Assembly: GCA_016647705.1 (NCBI GenBank)
Contig: CM028327.1
Coordinates: 6,457,726-6,521,725, forward strand
Reading direction: 5' to 3'
DNA length: 64,000 nt
From: Eucommia ulmoides
Taxonomy: Eukaryota; Streptophyta; Magnoliopsida; Garryales; Eucommiaceae
This document shows positions 63,386 to 64,000 of the stretch, piece by piece (the first letter of the stretch is position 1; every line of letters begins with the position of its first letter). Under the pieces are notes generated by a model. The model was not told the DNA's origin, ran no database searches, and saw nothing but the letters and a program-made list of their open reading frames with translations. Both the position numbers and the translations under genes were made by a program.

Positions 63386-64000
63386 TGTAGGACCCCGACT
63401 TAGCAAATACGTCATTAATAATTTCATTCTAGAGCCGGAGAAAATTCAGGGTAGAATTGGATTAATTAAAATCCAAATTAAACCTTTAGGGGTCAATTTG
63501 AGATTGGCAAAAGATAAAAATTAGAATTTGGGCCTAACTAAGAACCTAAATAAAATTAAGGTATGGATAATGTAATTAGAAAAAAAAGAAAAAAAAAAAA
63601 AGAGATTAATATATATATATATATACACACATACGCATGTGCAGTAAATCATCCCCAAACACGATCGGAGGCTGAGATCATTCCCTACACACGATCAGAG
63701 AAACGGGACGGACGTGGCAGGGCAAGGATCGAGCTCACACCACATCTGCTATGTATATATATAGGTAAAGACACTGTACAAATTGACAAAAACCACAAAA
63801 AAGGAGAAAAAACAGAGCAGGGGAAGAGAGGCAGAAGATCGGTGGTGTCGTCGGTCGATGGAGAGTGATCGACGGCAGGGGATGTGGGTCTATGTGTAAG
63901 GGTATTCAAGGTGTGCGTGTGCGTGTCCAATTGATACGAATACGTGGGTACGTTGCTCCGGCCACGGGTGGGTCGCCGGAGTGGGTAGAGAGACAGAAAA
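63386..64000 (+). mobile_element. 5' part of a chromovirus-type LTR nested in the Ogre-like element, runs off the window
   Basis: Starts TGTAGGACCCCGACTTAGC, the TGTARGACC beginning of Tekay/Del-type LTRs, as on the minus strand at 6482. Later parts share CGACGGCAGG..GTGGGT and GTGTGCGTGTG-type words with the minus strand of 5650-6010. It holds (TA)n(CA)n at 63608-63630. The open frames here on both strands are not genes. Confidence 0.65.

Noticed and set aside
63563-63930. 101-codon plus-strand and 81-codon minus-strand frames at the right edge
   Set aside because: They lie inside a chromovirus-type LTR and begin in microsatellite sequence; no domain.

Overview
The window is nuclear DNA of a flowering plant, most likely a eudicot. 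It is AT-rich, has split genes with GT-AG introns, and is crowded with plant-type transposable elements: Ty3/gypsy of the Tat/Ogre and chromovirus kinds, Ty1/copia, TRIM, LINE, hAT, Helitron and MITE-like repeats. No bacterial, CRISPR or phage-type system is visible. Only two host protein genes can be supported, both on the minus strand.

Layout. Bases 1-144 are the tail of a long chromovirus-type LTR. Bases 303-10328 are one complete but dead Tat-lineage Ty3/gypsy element, with both LTRs and a perfect 5-bp target duplication AATAC. A 2.46-kb solo LTR (4024-6482, duplication GGTCA) sits inside its reverse transcriptase. Bases 10794-12632 are a single-exon coding region for a membrane-anchored SGNH (GDS...DxxH) esterase-like protein of 612 residues. 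Its 5' leader intron and leader exon have been tandemly duplicated. Bases 13100-23800 are AT-rich intergenic DNA with microsatellites, a segmental duplication with SINE-like parts, a large inverted repeat and a cluster of short palindromes.

Bases 23929-45230 are one nine-exon gene for a 342-residue alpha/beta-hydrolase of the UPF0613/DUF1749 family. Its exons join in frame across the whole span. Intron 7 is about 18.4 kb and holds a four-level nest: a LINE reverse-transcriptase relic, split by a chromodomain Ty3/gypsy element (26024-36752), which is itself split by two related hAT transposons (29935-30801 and 31817-36231). The same intron holds a copia 3' end with two directly abutting LTRs and a minus-strand LTR element filled with ~32-bp tandem repeats. 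Intron 2 carries a TRIM.

Bases 45240-64000 contain no intact gene that I can see. They hold a 430-bp direct repeat pair around a Helitron-like region, an isolated exon resembling the ACT domain of plant STY-type kinases, a MITE-like family, palindrome-rich tandem repeats, a probable mitochondrial DNA insertion (about 59490-60120), and the 5' end of an Ogre-like element (LTR, tRNA-Arg-type primer site, gag relic). A second chromovirus-type LTR interrupts that element and runs off the window.

The two host genes show no sign of working together. I found no previously undescribed biological system. The strongest observations are architectural: the nested intron, the pair of related hATs in one host element, the copia LTR-LTR junction, and the duplicated leader exon with two usable splice donors.
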